A DNA stretch of 64,000 nt from UBA7330 sp965243485 (GTDB taxonomy: Bacteria > Bacteroidota > Bacteroidia > Cytophagales > Cyclobacteriaceae): positions 1,612,001-1,676,000 of the forward strand of contig CBDEVP010000001.1 of NCBI GenBank assembly GCA_965243485.1, read 5' to 3'. Position 1 is the stretch's first letter. Every line of letters starts with the position of its first letter. The notes beneath the pieces were generated by a model, which saw nothing but the letters and a program-made list of their open reading frames with translations, did no database searches and was not told the origin of the DNA. Positions 18,840-27,530 of the stretch are shown here, piece by piece. The position numbers and the translations under genes are program-made.

Positions 18840-19895
18840 ATGAAACAGATTTTCTACTGCCTTCTACTGCTCCCGGCCTTGTTTTTCAATGCATGTGATC
18901 CCCCCGGGAGCATACAAAAAGATGAGGTCACTTTGGTCGAGGATAGCGCAAACAAGAAAATAGATGTCGAGATCAATGGAGAGCTCTTTACCTCCTTCAG
19001 GTGGCAGAACAACCTGACGAAACCAGTTCTGTATCCTGTGAATGCCTCAGGTGGAACAGAGATCACCAGGGGATTCCCCCTCGAACCAAAAACAGGCGAA
19101 CGTGCGGATCATCCCCACCAGATCGGTATGTGGTTGACCTATGGCAATGTTGAGGAATATGATTTCTGGGGGAATGGCTCAAAGGGACTGGGTACAACCA
19201 ATGTGAATGGGGGCATCATCAGGCATCTACAAGTAGAAAAAACATCGCAAGGGAAAGAGGAAGGTATTTTGACGACCTATGAAAGCTGGCAGGACAGTAC
19301 TGGAAATGAACTGCTGTCGGAGAAAACCGAATATCATTTCATAGCGGATGGCACTGATCGCCTAATAGACCGGATCACCACTTTGAAAGCAACCGGTGAA
19401 ACCATTTCCATGCCAGACACCAAAGAGGGGATGTTTGGTCTTCGTGTGGCGAGGCAGCTGGAATTGCCTGCTGAGGGGCGAGGAGTCATTTATTCCGCTG
19501 ACGGAAAATCCGAGCGGGTGGACCCCATATCTAATGAAGGAATTACAGGGAATTACATTAGCAGCGAAGGGGTGACCGGTCTGGAGGTCTGGGGGACCCG
19601 GGCCAAATGGATGAAACTGTATGGCAGCATCGGGGAAGAAAAGATCTCTCTGGTGATTTGTGATCATCCAAAGAACCCAAACTATCCAACCTATTGGCAC
19701 GCGAGGGGCTATGGCTTGTTTGCTGCCAATCCTTTCGGCTGGAACGATTTTACCGAAGGACAAAAGCAAGCCAATTTTAAAATTCCTGAGGGTGAATCAG
19801 TCACCTTCAGGTACCGGGTCATTATCAGCTCAGGAGACCACCTTAAAGAAGAGAATATCGCTGATTATTGGAAGGATTTTGAAGCTAAATATTAA
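18840..19895 (+). CDS. DUF6807 (PmoA-type) lipoprotein
   Basis: 351 residues with a lipoprotein signal ending FFNAC (Cys19). The mature part matches the DUF6807 family, formerly named after PmoA: YPVNASGGTEITRGFPLEP, then DHPHQIGMWLTYG with the conserved DHPHQ(H) motif, and a C-terminal HARGYGLFAANPFGW. These proteins are common in saccharolytic Bacteroidota and planctomycetes and probably act on sugars; no reaction is proven. A TATCTTTA box lies about 30 bases upstream. Confidence 0.85.
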   Translation: MKQIFYCLLLLPALFFNACDPPGSIQKDEVTLVEDSANKKIDVEINGELFTSFRWQNNLTKPVLYPVNASGGTEITRGFPLEPKTGERADHPHQIGMWLTYGNVEEYDFWGNGSKGLGTTNVNGGIIRHLQVEKTSQGKEEGILTTYESWQDSTGNELLSEKTEYHFIADGTDRLIDRITTLKATGETISMPDTKEGMFGLRVARQLELPAEGRGVIYSADGKSERVDPISNEGITGNYISSEGVTGLEVWGTRAKWMKLYGSIGEEKISLVICDHPKNPNYPTYWHARGYGLFAANPFGWNDFTEGQKQANFKIPEGESVTFRYRVIISSGDHLKEENIADYWKDFEAKY

Positions 19896-19902
19896 GACTA
19901 AA

Positions 19903-20694
19903 TTACTCAGGCAGCAACTCAAGGGTGACCAGGTAAGCACAGTGATCCGAGGCAATGGAATCTTCAATCACTTTCGTTTCAATGACATTCCACCTCTTTT
20001 TGGGATAAAACATCACGTAATCAATTTTGATCCGGGGATCTTTTGAGGGATAAGTGGGTGCCGGATTCTCCACATCGTAGCTGGGAGTCCATATTTTTTC
20101 AAGGATATTGATTGGAGCACTGCCCGGAACGGCATTTAAGTCACCGGCCAGAATGGTGGGATAGGTATTTATAGGAAATACTTCATTGATTTTGTTTGCC
20201 TGGGAGATCCGGTCTTTTAGATCCTGATGTTCCAGATGTGTTCCCACAAAAGCAATCGTATCACCTGAAGGCAATACCGTGATAATTTCCAGCGCAGCCC
20301 TGGGTTCGTTACCGGGAGCGTGTGGGAGCCCCACATTCCTGCTACTCACAAAACTGTATTTGGAAAGGATTCCTTCTCCGTATTCCCCTCCATCAAATTT
20401 CATGGCCCGGCCAAAAATCGGAGCCATTTTAGTTCTCCAACCCAGTTCTGTTACCAGGTCAAGCTTCCTCGCCCGGTTGGTTTTAAAGTCCACCTCCTGC
20501 AAAGCGACAAGATCGGGATCGGTGGTTTTGATCACATTGGCGATGACATCCAGGTCGAAATCTCCCTGGGTGGTGGCTCCATGAAGGATATTGAAGGTGA
20601 GAACTCTTACTTCTGGATTGCTGTCGCTGAGAGGTTGTGTCAGGCATACCAGGTGGTGGTAAGCAAACAAGAGGAATAGGATGGAATTCTTCAT
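19903..20694 (-). CDS. Secreted endonuclease/exonuclease/phosphatase-family protein
   Basis: 263 residues with a signal peptide (MKNSILFLLFAYHHLVCLTQ). The EEP fold's metal and catalytic motifs are present: TFNILHG, LVALQEVDFKTNRARK, GTHLEHQ, AGDLNAVPGS, IDYVMFYP and SDHCAYLV. Members include sphingomyelinase-like, inositol phosphatase-like and DNase I-like hydrolases. Being exported, it probably acts on phospholipid or nucleic acid outside the cytoplasm. It is convergent with the DUF6807 gene, 7 bases apart. Confidence 0.9.
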   Translation of the reverse strand: MKNSILFLLFAYHHLVCLTQPLSDSNPEVRVLTFNILHGATTQGDFDLDVIANVIKTTDPDLVALQEVDFKTNRARKLDLVTELGWRTKMAPIFGRAMKFDGGEYGEGILSKYSFVSSRNVGLPHAPGNEPRAALEIITVLPSGDTIAFVGTHLEHQDLKDRISQANKINEVFPINTYPTILAGDLNAVPGSAPINILEKIWTPSYDVENPAPTYPSKDPRIKIDYVMFYPKKRWNVIETKVIEDSIASDHCAYLVTLELLPE

Positions 20695-20766
20695 TTATCC
20701 TTCAAAAATTTGGATCATTCTTATAGGAAAGGAACTTTGAAAAGATATCACTATGAGATCGCCTTT

Positions 20767-22381
20767 TCATTCTGCTGGGAAATTTCCCGCCCATGCGGGG
20801 CCTCTTAATACATGGCCATTCCTGGAATCAGTCATTTTTCCCTCAGATACGGTAATTGCCCCATTTACTAAAACAAACCGTATTCCTTCCGGATAATGAT
20901 GAGGGTCCTGAAAAGTGGAAAGGTCATCAATGGTTTCTTTATCAAATACAACAAGGTCGGCATAATTACCTGTATTGATTCGACCTCGTTTATCCAAACC
21001 CAAAAGGTCAGCCGGCATTGAGGTCATCTTTTTGGATGGCAGTGGGGAGATCGATGACACCTTCATCCCTGGAATAATGACCAAGTACCCGTGGAAAAGT
21101 CCCATACCAGCGGGGATGAGCCCAGCCTTCACCCAGATTATTCAGGGATCCATCCGAAGCAATCATGGTCATTGGGTGTTGCATGATCCTTTTTACATCC
21201 TCATCATCCATGATGTGATAAATCGCTGACCCACCGCCTGTCAACTGTGCTTGTAAAATGAGTTTAGCTCCATTGACAGCATTGGGCTCCAGTCCCTCAC
21301 GCTCTGCCCAGTCATGTAAGGTCTGACCGGACAAGGATTCATCCCAGGGTGTTCTGGAAAGCTGTATCCTGCGCAGATCACCGCCTCCACGATCATTCAG
21401 TATATTGTATTCGATCCCTCCCAGTATACTGTCTTTCAAAATGGGATCATCGACTCTCATGAGGAAAGCTTTTTGTCCTCCGTCCATAGCCCATGCAGGA
21501 ATGGTAACAGCGAGGCTGGTATAGCTGGCTGTATAGGGATACTGATCCATCATCACATCAATACCTGCTTCTCGTGCAGAATCAACTAAAGACAGGGTCT
21601 TAACACTTGCTCCCCACATCGGTACTCCCATGGCTTTATGATGGGTGAGCACGATGGGTATGTCTGCCTTTGCTCCAATGGTAATCGCTTCCTGTACCCC
21701 TTCGATGAGGCCAAGGCCTTCCTCTCTCAGGTGGGAGGTGTAAATACCACCTCGTGCAGCCGCTACCTTAGACAGTTCGATGACCTCATCCACCTTTGAA
21801 AAAGCCCCCGGAAGATATTTGAGCCCTGTGCTGATACCGAAGGCACCCTCCTCCATGGCCTGCTTTACGTATGCTTTCATGCTCGCAAGCTCCTCAGGTG
21901 TTGGTGCCCTGTCTTCCATGCCCATCACTTGCCTGCGGATGGTGTTGTGACCCACCAGGTAAGCGACGTTCATGCCCAGTTCCATCGTTTCCAGAGTGTC
22001 CAGGTGGACTCCAAAGGGCCAGGGACTACCACCGTCCGGGCCTCCAAGCGCTGTGGTTACACCCTGCAGGAGAAAATTTGTTGCGTCTGGTATTCTGAAG
22101 ATAGGTTCGATGTGTGCATGCACATCGATAAAGCCCGGTGCTACCTCCTATCCTGAAATATCAATGAGGCTATCCGTCTGATCCGCTGAAATAGTCCCTA
22201 TATAAGTGATTGTATCCTTGACTATTCCAATGTCGGCCACATAGGGGTCTCCTCCATTTCCATCCAGGATATTTCCACCTTTGAGGACCAGGTCATAGTG
22301 GTAGGTAGATTCTGGAGTGGTGCAGGAAAAACCAGCCAGTAGCAGTGTAAGGACATGAAGCTTAAGCGTTTTATGGGCCAT
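20767..22381 (-). pseudogene. D-aminoacylase-type amidohydrolase, broken by a stop and a frameshift
   Basis: Three successive minus-strand pieces read as one protein of about 537 residues. Piece 1 (22381-22148) has a lipoprotein signal (AGFSC) and the N-terminal sandwich LKGGNILDGNGGDPYVADIGI. It ends in an in-frame TAG at 22148-22150, after which the same frame continues VAPGFIDVHAHIE with the HxH metal site. The second break is at a 5-base homopolymer (T5 on the plus strand, 21029-21033): one extra base moves the frame, after which KKMTSMPADLLGLDKRGRI and ADLVVFDKETI complete the family's C-terminus. N-acyl-D-amino-acid deacylases are this length. Either a real pseudogene or an assembly with two errors. 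Confidence 0.85.
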
Positions 22382-22519
22382 TTCAGATGTTCTTACGGGG
22401 AATTTAAACAGAATCAGCGTTGAAACAACTATGAAAACGTATTCAGAACCATAATTTCAAGGGGCTGGCGGGATTTAAGTTGAGGCTGCTTTGATAGTGG
22501 ATTGTCCGCATGGGATTTT

Positions 22520-23197
22520 TCAATCACCTAGCAAATCCGGTCTCTTCTTTTGGGTCAGTTCTACCGACTTATCATGCCGCCAGGCTTCGATCTTTGCTTC
22601 ATGGCCAGAGAGGAGAATGTTGGGGACTTTCCATCCTTTATAGTCTGCCGGCCGGGTGTAAACGGGTGGAGCGAGCAGGTTGTCCTGGAAGGAATCGGTG
22701 AGGGCTGAACTTTCGTCATTGAGTACGCCGGGCACCAGTCGGATCAGTGTATCAGCCAGCACCATCGCTGCCAGCTCACCACCGGAAAGCACATAATCTC
22801 CGATGCTGATCTCACGGGTGACCAGGTGATCACGCACACGTTGGTCCACCCCTTTGTAATGTCCGCACAACAGGATGAGGTTTTTCTTTAAAGACAGGCC
22901 ATTGGCCACGCCCTGCTTCAGGGTTTCGCCATCAGGAGTGAGGTAGATCACCTCATCGTAGTCTCTTTTTTGCTTGAGAGTAGAGATACATTTATCGATA
23001 GGCTCGATCATCAGCACCATGCCCGCCCCTCCTCCGAAGGCATAGTCATCGACACTTTTTTGTTTGTGTGTAGAATAGTCCCTGATATTGTGGATCTCAA
23101 TTTCCACTAAGCCCTTGTCCATTGACCGCTGAACAATGCTCTGGTTCAGGGGGCCGTCAAAGAGCTCGGGAAGACATGTAAGGATATCAAGCCTCAT
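22520..23197 (-). CDS. trmD: tRNA (guanine-37-N1)-methyltransferase
   Basis: 225 residues from the ATG at 23195-23197, which overlaps the rimM stop by one base (TGATG). The SPOUT trefoil-knot motifs are clear: FGGGAGMVLMIEP, LTPDGETL, LLCGHYKGVDQRV, ISIGDYVLSGGELAAM and the C-terminal domain ending ARPDL-like KKRPDLLGD. It methylates G37 of tRNAs reading CNN/CGG codons and prevents frameshifting. The gene is in the conserved order rpsP-rimM-trmD. Confidence 0.98.
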   Translation of the reverse strand: MRLDILTCLPELFDGPLNQSIVQRSMDKGLVEIEIHNIRDYSTHKQKSVDDYAFGGGAGMVLMIEPIDKCISTLKQKRDYDEVIYLTPDGETLKQGVANGLSLKKNLILLCGHYKGVDQRVRDHLVTREISIGDYVLSGGELAAMVLADTLIRLVPGVLNDESSALTDSFQDNLLAPPVYTRPADYKGWKVPNILLSGHEAKIEAWRHDKSVELTQKKRPDLLGD

Positions 23198-23718
23198 CAA
23201 TCTAAATATACAGCTAATAATCCGTCCGGCAGCTCGGTTAGGATGATGGATTTTTCCAGATCAACAGATAGGATGATCTCATCTTCCAGGGGGATCAGTA
23301 CCTCTTTGCCTTTGTGATCGACACTCAGTAGCATGTGGTGAGGGGCCTCTATCACTTCCCGAACTATCCCTATGGATTGATCATTGTCAAAAACTTCCAG
23401 GCCTACCAGATCATGGTAATAATACTGGCCTTTTTTCAGTTTGGGGAGAGCATTTAGGGGTAGGAAAGCTCTTTTGCCTACCAGCTCTTTGGCAGCATCC
23501 TGGGAATCGATGTCTTCGATGGTCAATCTGGCCTGACTACCCTGCAGATGGATTTGTTGAATAAAAAAAGGAACCAACTTTCCGTTTATTTCAAGGAAAA
23601 TTGATTCCAGTTTCTTGTAGTACTCCGGCTGGTCAACATCCAGCAGGAGCATGAGCTCGCCTTTTAGTCCATGAGTCTTTACGACATTACCCAGTTCAAA
23701 GTAATCGTCAGAGCTCAT
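23197..23718 (-). CDS. rimM: Ribosome maturation factor RimM
   Basis: 173 residues with the two RimM parts: an N-terminal beta-barrel (GNVVKTHGLKGEL, FFIQQIHLQGSQARLTIEDID) and a C-terminal PRC barrel (YYYHDLVGLEVFDN, LIPLEDEIILSVDLE). It helps mature the 3' head domain of the 30S subunit and binds S19. It lies 10 bases downstream of rpsP and touches trmD. Confidence 0.96.
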   Translation of the reverse strand: MSSDDYFELGNVVKTHGLKGELMLLLDVDQPEYYKKLESIFLEINGKLVPFFIQQIHLQGSQARLTIEDIDSQDAAKELVGKRAFLPLNALPKLKKGQYYYHDLVGLEVFDNDQSIGIVREVIEAPHHMLLSVDHKGKEVLIPLEDEIILSVDLEKSIILTELPDGLLAVYLD

Positions 23719-23728
23719 TCAGAAAGAA

Positions 23729-24577
23729 TTACTTCTTTTCTTTGTCGTCCTCTTTCTTCTCTTCGGCGGGAGTTTCTTCTTTCTTCGTTTCCTCCGCCTT
23801 TGTTTGGGGAGCCTCTTCAGCTTTGGCTTCCTCTTTTGGAGCTTCTTCTTTTTTGGCCTCCGGTTCAGCAGCTTTATCTTCAGCTTTAGCTTCCTCCTTT
23901 GGAGTTTCCTCAGCTTTAGGCTCAGCTTTTTGTTCAGCTTTAGGTGCTTCCTCAGCCTTAGCTTCTTCTTTTGGAGCTTCCGCTTTTTCCTCTGCAGGAG
24001 GAGCTTCAGTGGCCTTAGCCTCTGCTTCTGCTACCGCTTCGTTTCCTTCTTCCTCCAGCGCTTTTTCAGATCTATCAGCGCCTGCATCAGCTACTTCAGC
24101 AGCCAGTGCAGCCTCTTCATCTTTCTTACGTTTAGCGATAGCTTCGGCTCTGGCGGCAGATACTTTCTTCTCAGCCTCGAGTCTTTCCTTGGCTTTGCTC
24201 GCTTTGTCTTTAGCGAGTCTGTCCACCTTAGATTGAATTTTGGCTTCTTTTTCAGCCATCCAGGTTTCAAATTTCTTATCTGCTTCTTCCTGGGTGATGG
24301 CACCTTTGTTTACACCGATTTGCAGGTGTTTTTTGTACATGATCCCCCGGTAAGACAACATAGCTCTGACAGTGTCTGTAGGTTGAGCACCTTTCATGAC
24401 CCATTCAAAGGCCTTGTCATTGTTTAACTCGATGGTAGCTGGATTGGAGTTGGGATTGTAAGTTCCGATTTTTTCGATGAATCGTCCATCCCGTGGCGCT
24501 CTTGAATCTGCTATTACAACATCATAAAGAGCGAATTTCTTGCGTCCCCGACGCGTCAGTCTGATTTTTACTGGCAT
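23729..24577 (-). CDS. rpsP: 30S ribosomal protein S16 with a long acidic Ala/Lys/Glu tail
   Basis: 282 residues. The first 85 or so are a normal S16 (MPVKIRLTRRGRKKFALYDVVIADSR, RDGRFIEKIGTYNPNSNP in blocks). Residues about 86-165 are a charged coiled-coil-like helix (KFETWMAEKEAKIQSKVDRLAK). Residues about 165-282 are a low-complexity tail built from degenerate repeats of APKEEAKAEEAPK. Bacteroidota S16 often has a tail, giving about 180 residues; this one is markedly longer. The reading frame is continuous and ends 10 bases before rimM, so the tail is likely translated. Confidence 0.95.
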   Translation of the reverse strand: MPVKIRLTRRGRKKFALYDVVIADSRAPRDGRFIEKIGTYNPNSNPATIELNNDKAFEWVMKGAQPTDTVRAMLSYRGIMYKKHLQIGVNKGAITQEEADKKFETWMAEKEAKIQSKVDRLAKDKASKAKERLEAEKKVSAARAEAIAKRKKDEEAALAAEVADAGADRSEKALEEEGNEAVAEAEAKATEAPPAEEKAEAPKEEAKAEEAPKAEQKAEPKAEETPKEEAKAEDKAAEPEAKKEEAPKEEAKAEEAPQTKAEETKKEETPAEEKKEDDKEKK

Positions 24578-24631
24578 ATTATTTCTTTTGTTTATGGAAC
24601 CCGTCCATTCAAAATTTATTTAAAAGGAGCG

Positions 24632-24639
24632 CAAAGATA
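24632..24639 (-). promoter_or_regulatory. Predicted -7 box for rpsP-rimM-trmD
   Basis: On the minus strand the sequence is TATCTTTG, matching TAnnTTTG, 54 bases upstream of the rpsP ATG. A weak -33 element (TTTC) lies about 19 bases further upstream. Confidence 0.55.
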
Positions 24640-24690
24640 GTGATTTGATTGATATGAAGAAATATTTTAGAAATAATACCTGAGCTATCT

Positions 24691-24706
24691 TGTACATTCG
24701 TGTACA
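24691..24706. promoter_or_regulatory. TGTACA dyad, candidate operator between rpsP and sucA
   Basis: TGTACATTCGTGTACA is two copies of the palindrome TGTACA separated by TTCG, so the whole is a dyad. It lies between the divergent -7 boxes of rpsP (24632-24639) and sucA (24742-24749), about 36 bases upstream of the sucA box, a fitting position for a dimeric regulator. No regulator is assigned. Confidence 0.4.
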
Positions 24707-24741
24707 CGTATAAGCGGTTATTAATATTTACATCTATCCTC

Positions 24742-24749
24742 TATATTTG
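24742..24749 (+). promoter_or_regulatory. Predicted -7 box for sucA-sucB-lpdA
   Basis: TATATTTG is an exact TAnnTTTG match, 28 bases before the sucA ATG at 24778. It supports that start, since a start at 24700 would lie upstream of this promoter. Confidence 0.55.
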
Positions 24750-24777
24750 TTCACGATTCGAGTCAATAAACAACCTT

Positions 24778-27519
24778 ATGGATAAATATTCATATATTTC
24801 CAATGCCCATGTCAGCTACATAGATGACCTGTATAAGCGGTACAAGGAAGATCCTGAATCCGTAGATCAGTCCTGGCAAAAGTTTTTTGAAGGTTTTGAA
24901 TTCTCTCAGGAGAAATTTGGGGGAAATGGGGCTGCTACAGAGACGGCAGCCGATGAGGCCACAGCCAAGGTAATTTCTCCAAAAGAGATCAGGGTCAGGA
25001 ATTATATCTACGCCCACCGCTCAAGGGCACACCTGATATCTGATACCAACCCGGTCAGGCCCAGGAGAAAGCACGTGACCCGTTTATCATTAAGCGATTT
25101 TGATCTTTCCGAAGCTGATCTTGACGAACAATTTGAGGTTGGTGTTGAGATTGGTATTGGGAAAGCGACCCTCCGTGAGATCAGTGAAAGACTTGAGAAG
25201 ATCTACAGAGGGCACATCGGATATGAATACAATCACATCCGGAATGCTGATATTTTCGAATGGTATAAGGCCAAGGTTGAGAAAGAAGGCGTGGATATCA
25301 CTCCTGACAAAGAAACCAGGAACAGGATCTTATCTAAGCTGAATGAGGCTGTGGTTTTCGAGAATTTTCTTCACACCAAGTTCATTGGTCAGAAACGGTT
25401 TTCACTAGAAGGTGGAGAAAATACGATCGTGGCCATGGACAGGATCATTAATCATGCAGCAGAGCTGGGGGCTGAAGAGGTAGTAATAGGAATGGCTCAC
25501 AGAGGAAGACTAAACGTCCTGGCCAACATCATGGGGAAAACCTACGATGAGATTTTTTCCGAATTTGAAGGAAACAGTGACCCGGACCTGACCATGGGAG
25601 ATGGTGATGTAAAGTATCACCTGGGGTATTCCAGCTTCATTGAAACAACCCAAGGGAAAAAAGTATATGTAAAACTGGCCCCTAATCCGTCTCACCTGGA
25701 AGCTGTGGATCCGGTGGTGTTAGGATATACGCGGGCCCAGATCGACGACGAGTACCGTGGAGATTTTGACAAGGCCATTCCATTATTGATTCACGGAGAC
25801 GCCGCCATCGCCGGTCAGGGTATTCTCTATGAATGCATCCAGATGTCATTATTACATGGATACAGGACGGGTGGCGCCATTCACATTGTCATTAACAATC
25901 AGGTTGGGTTTACAACAGATTATGACGACGCGAGATCCAGTATTTATTGCACCGATCTAGCCAAAATAGTGGATGCACCTGTGATGCATATCAATGGCGA
26001 TGATCCCGAGGCGGTCAATTTTGCTGCCAAGGTAGCTGTTGAATACCGGCAAAAATTCAAAAAAGATATTTTCATCGATCTTCTTTGCTATCGAAGACAT
26101 GGTCACAATGAAAGCGATGAACCGAAATTCACCCAACCCAAACTTTACAATCTTATTTCCAAACACCCGAATCCAAGAGATATTTATGTAAAGGCGCTGA
26201 TCAGCAGGGGTGATATTAGCGAGGATAAGGCGGAAAAACTAGACAAAGAGTTTAAGCAACAGCTTCAGGATCGACTGAATGAGGTCAAGCAGAATCCATT
26301 GCCTTACAAACCTCAGAAGATTGAAGAGGAGTGGCATTTTCTTAGAAGGTCCAAACCGGAAGATTTCGATCAGTCTCCGGATACCTCCATCGATAAGAAG
26401 GTCTTTGATATGGTTGCTTCTGCACTAACAACCTTGCCAAAGGGATTTAAGCCTTTGAAGCAGATTGAAAAATTGCTAAAAGACCGGAAGAGTAATTTCC
26501 TTGAGGGGAAACCTTTGAATTGGGGAGATGCTGAGCTATTGGCATACGGCTCATTACTGGCCGAAGGAAAGATCGTCAGAATGTCCGGTCAGGATGTGAG
26601 AAGAGGTACTTTTTCCCATCGTCATGCTTACATACACGATTCCAATACCAACGAAGCTTATTGCAACCTGGATCATGTAAAGGAGGGACAGGAACCTTTC
26701 AGGATCTATAATTCGTTGTTGTCGGAATATGGAGTGCTTGGGTTTGAATACGGATATGCGATGGCTACACCTAATGCCCTGGTTCTATGGGAGGCTCAAT
26801 TCGGAGATTTTTCGAATGGAGCGCAGGTGGTGATCGATCAGTTCATTACTTCTGCGGAGACCAAATGGCAGCGGATGAACGGGCTGGTCATGCTATTACC
26901 GCATGGCTACGAAGGCCAGGGACCGGAGCACTCAAGTGCACGTCCTGAAAGATTTCTGCAAATGGCTGCCCAGGAAAATATGATCATGGCTAATGTCACC
27001 ACACCGGCTAATTTTTTCCATTTACTGAGGAGGCAGATCAGCTGGGAATTCAGGAAGCCATGTGTTGTATTCACTCCAAAGTCTTTGTTGCGACATCCGA
27101 AGGTAATCTCCCCGTTAGAGGATTTTACAAAAAGTAGGTTCCAGGAGGTTTACGACGATGACTCGGTGACCAAGAAGAATGTAAAGAGATTACTTCTGTG
27201 TACGGGAAAGATCTATTTTGACCTGCTGGAAGAGCAGGAAAAGAAAAAGAATAAGGATACGGCGATCATCAGAATAGAGCAACTATATCCATATCCGAAG
27301 AAACAACTTGAATCCATATTAAAGAAATACAACAATCCGAAACTGGTCTGGGTACAGGAAGAACCTGAAAACATGGGAGCGTGGGGTTTTATGCTTCGTG
27401 TTTCGGGATTGGACCTGACCCTTATTTCGAGAAAAGCCGGTTCATCACCTGCTACCGGGTATGCCAAGATACACAAGAAAGATCAGGCGGAAATTGTTAA
27501 AAATGCATTTAAATCTTAA
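24778..27519 (+). CDS. sucA: 2-oxoglutarate dehydrogenase E1 component
   Basis: 913 residues from ATG 24778 (MDKYSYISNAHVSYIDDLYKRY). A further 26 codons upstream are open but hydrophobic, unlike the family, and precede the predicted promoter box. Thiamine-diphosphate enzyme motifs are present: MAHRGRLNVLANIMGK, LIHGDAAIAGQG, INNQVGFTT, HINGDDPEAV, CYRRHGHNESDEP, and the C-terminal VLWEAQFGDFSNGAQVVIDQF-type region. It decarboxylates 2-oxoglutarate in the TCA cycle. The N-terminal peripheral sequence binds E2. sucB follows after 11 bases. Confidence 0.97.
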   Translation: MDKYSYISNAHVSYIDDLYKRYKEDPESVDQSWQKFFEGFEFSQEKFGGNGAATETAADEATAKVISPKEIRVRNYIYAHRSRAHLISDTNPVRPRRKHVTRLSLSDFDLSEADLDEQFEVGVEIGIGKATLREISERLEKIYRGHIGYEYNHIRNADIFEWYKAKVEKEGVDITPDKETRNRILSKLNEAVVFENFLHTKFIGQKRFSLEGGENTIVAMDRIINHAAELGAEEVVIGMAHRGRLNVLANIMGKTYDEIFSEFEGNSDPDLTMGDGDVKYHLGYSSFIETTQGKKVYVKLAPNPSHLEAVDPVVLGYTRAQIDDEYRGDFDKAIPLLIHGDAAIAGQGILYECIQMSLLHGYRTGGAIHIVINNQVGFTTDYDDARSSIYCTDLAKIVDAPVMHINGDDPEAVNFAAKVAVEYRQKFKKDIFIDLLCYRRHGHNESDEPKFTQPKLYNLISKHPNPRDIYVKALISRGDISEDKAEKLDKEFKQQLQDRLNEVKQNPLPYKPQKIEEEWHFLRRSKPEDFDQSPDTSIDKKVFDMVASALTTLPKGFKPLKQIEKLLKDRKSNFLEGKPLNWGDAELLAYGSLLAEGKIVRMSGQDVRRGTFSHRHAYIHDSNTNEAYCNLDHVKEGQEPFRIYNSLLSEYGVLGFEYGYAMATPNALVLWEAQFGDFSNGAQVVIDQFITSAETKWQRMNGLVMLLPHGYEGQGPEHSSARPERFLQMAAQENMIMANVTTPANFFHLLRRQISWEFRKPCVVFTPKSLLRHPKVISPLEDFTKSRFQEVYDDDSVTKKNVKRLLLCTGKIYFDLLEEQEKKKNKDTAIIRIEQLYPYPKKQLESILKKYNNPKLVWVQEEPENMGAWGFMLRVSGLDLTLISRKAGSSPATGYAKIHKKDQAEIVKNAFKS

Positions 27520-27530
27520 TAACTGAACGT

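Noticed and set aside
23742..24427. Long rightward frames opposite rpsP, rich in Ser/Ala or Phe
   Set aside because: They are antisense to the repetitive S16 tail; the low-complexity codons keep the opposite frames open.
24700..24777. Upstream extension of sucA
   Set aside because: It is hydrophobic, unlike E1 proteins, and lies before the predicted promoter box; ATG 24778 fits the family start.
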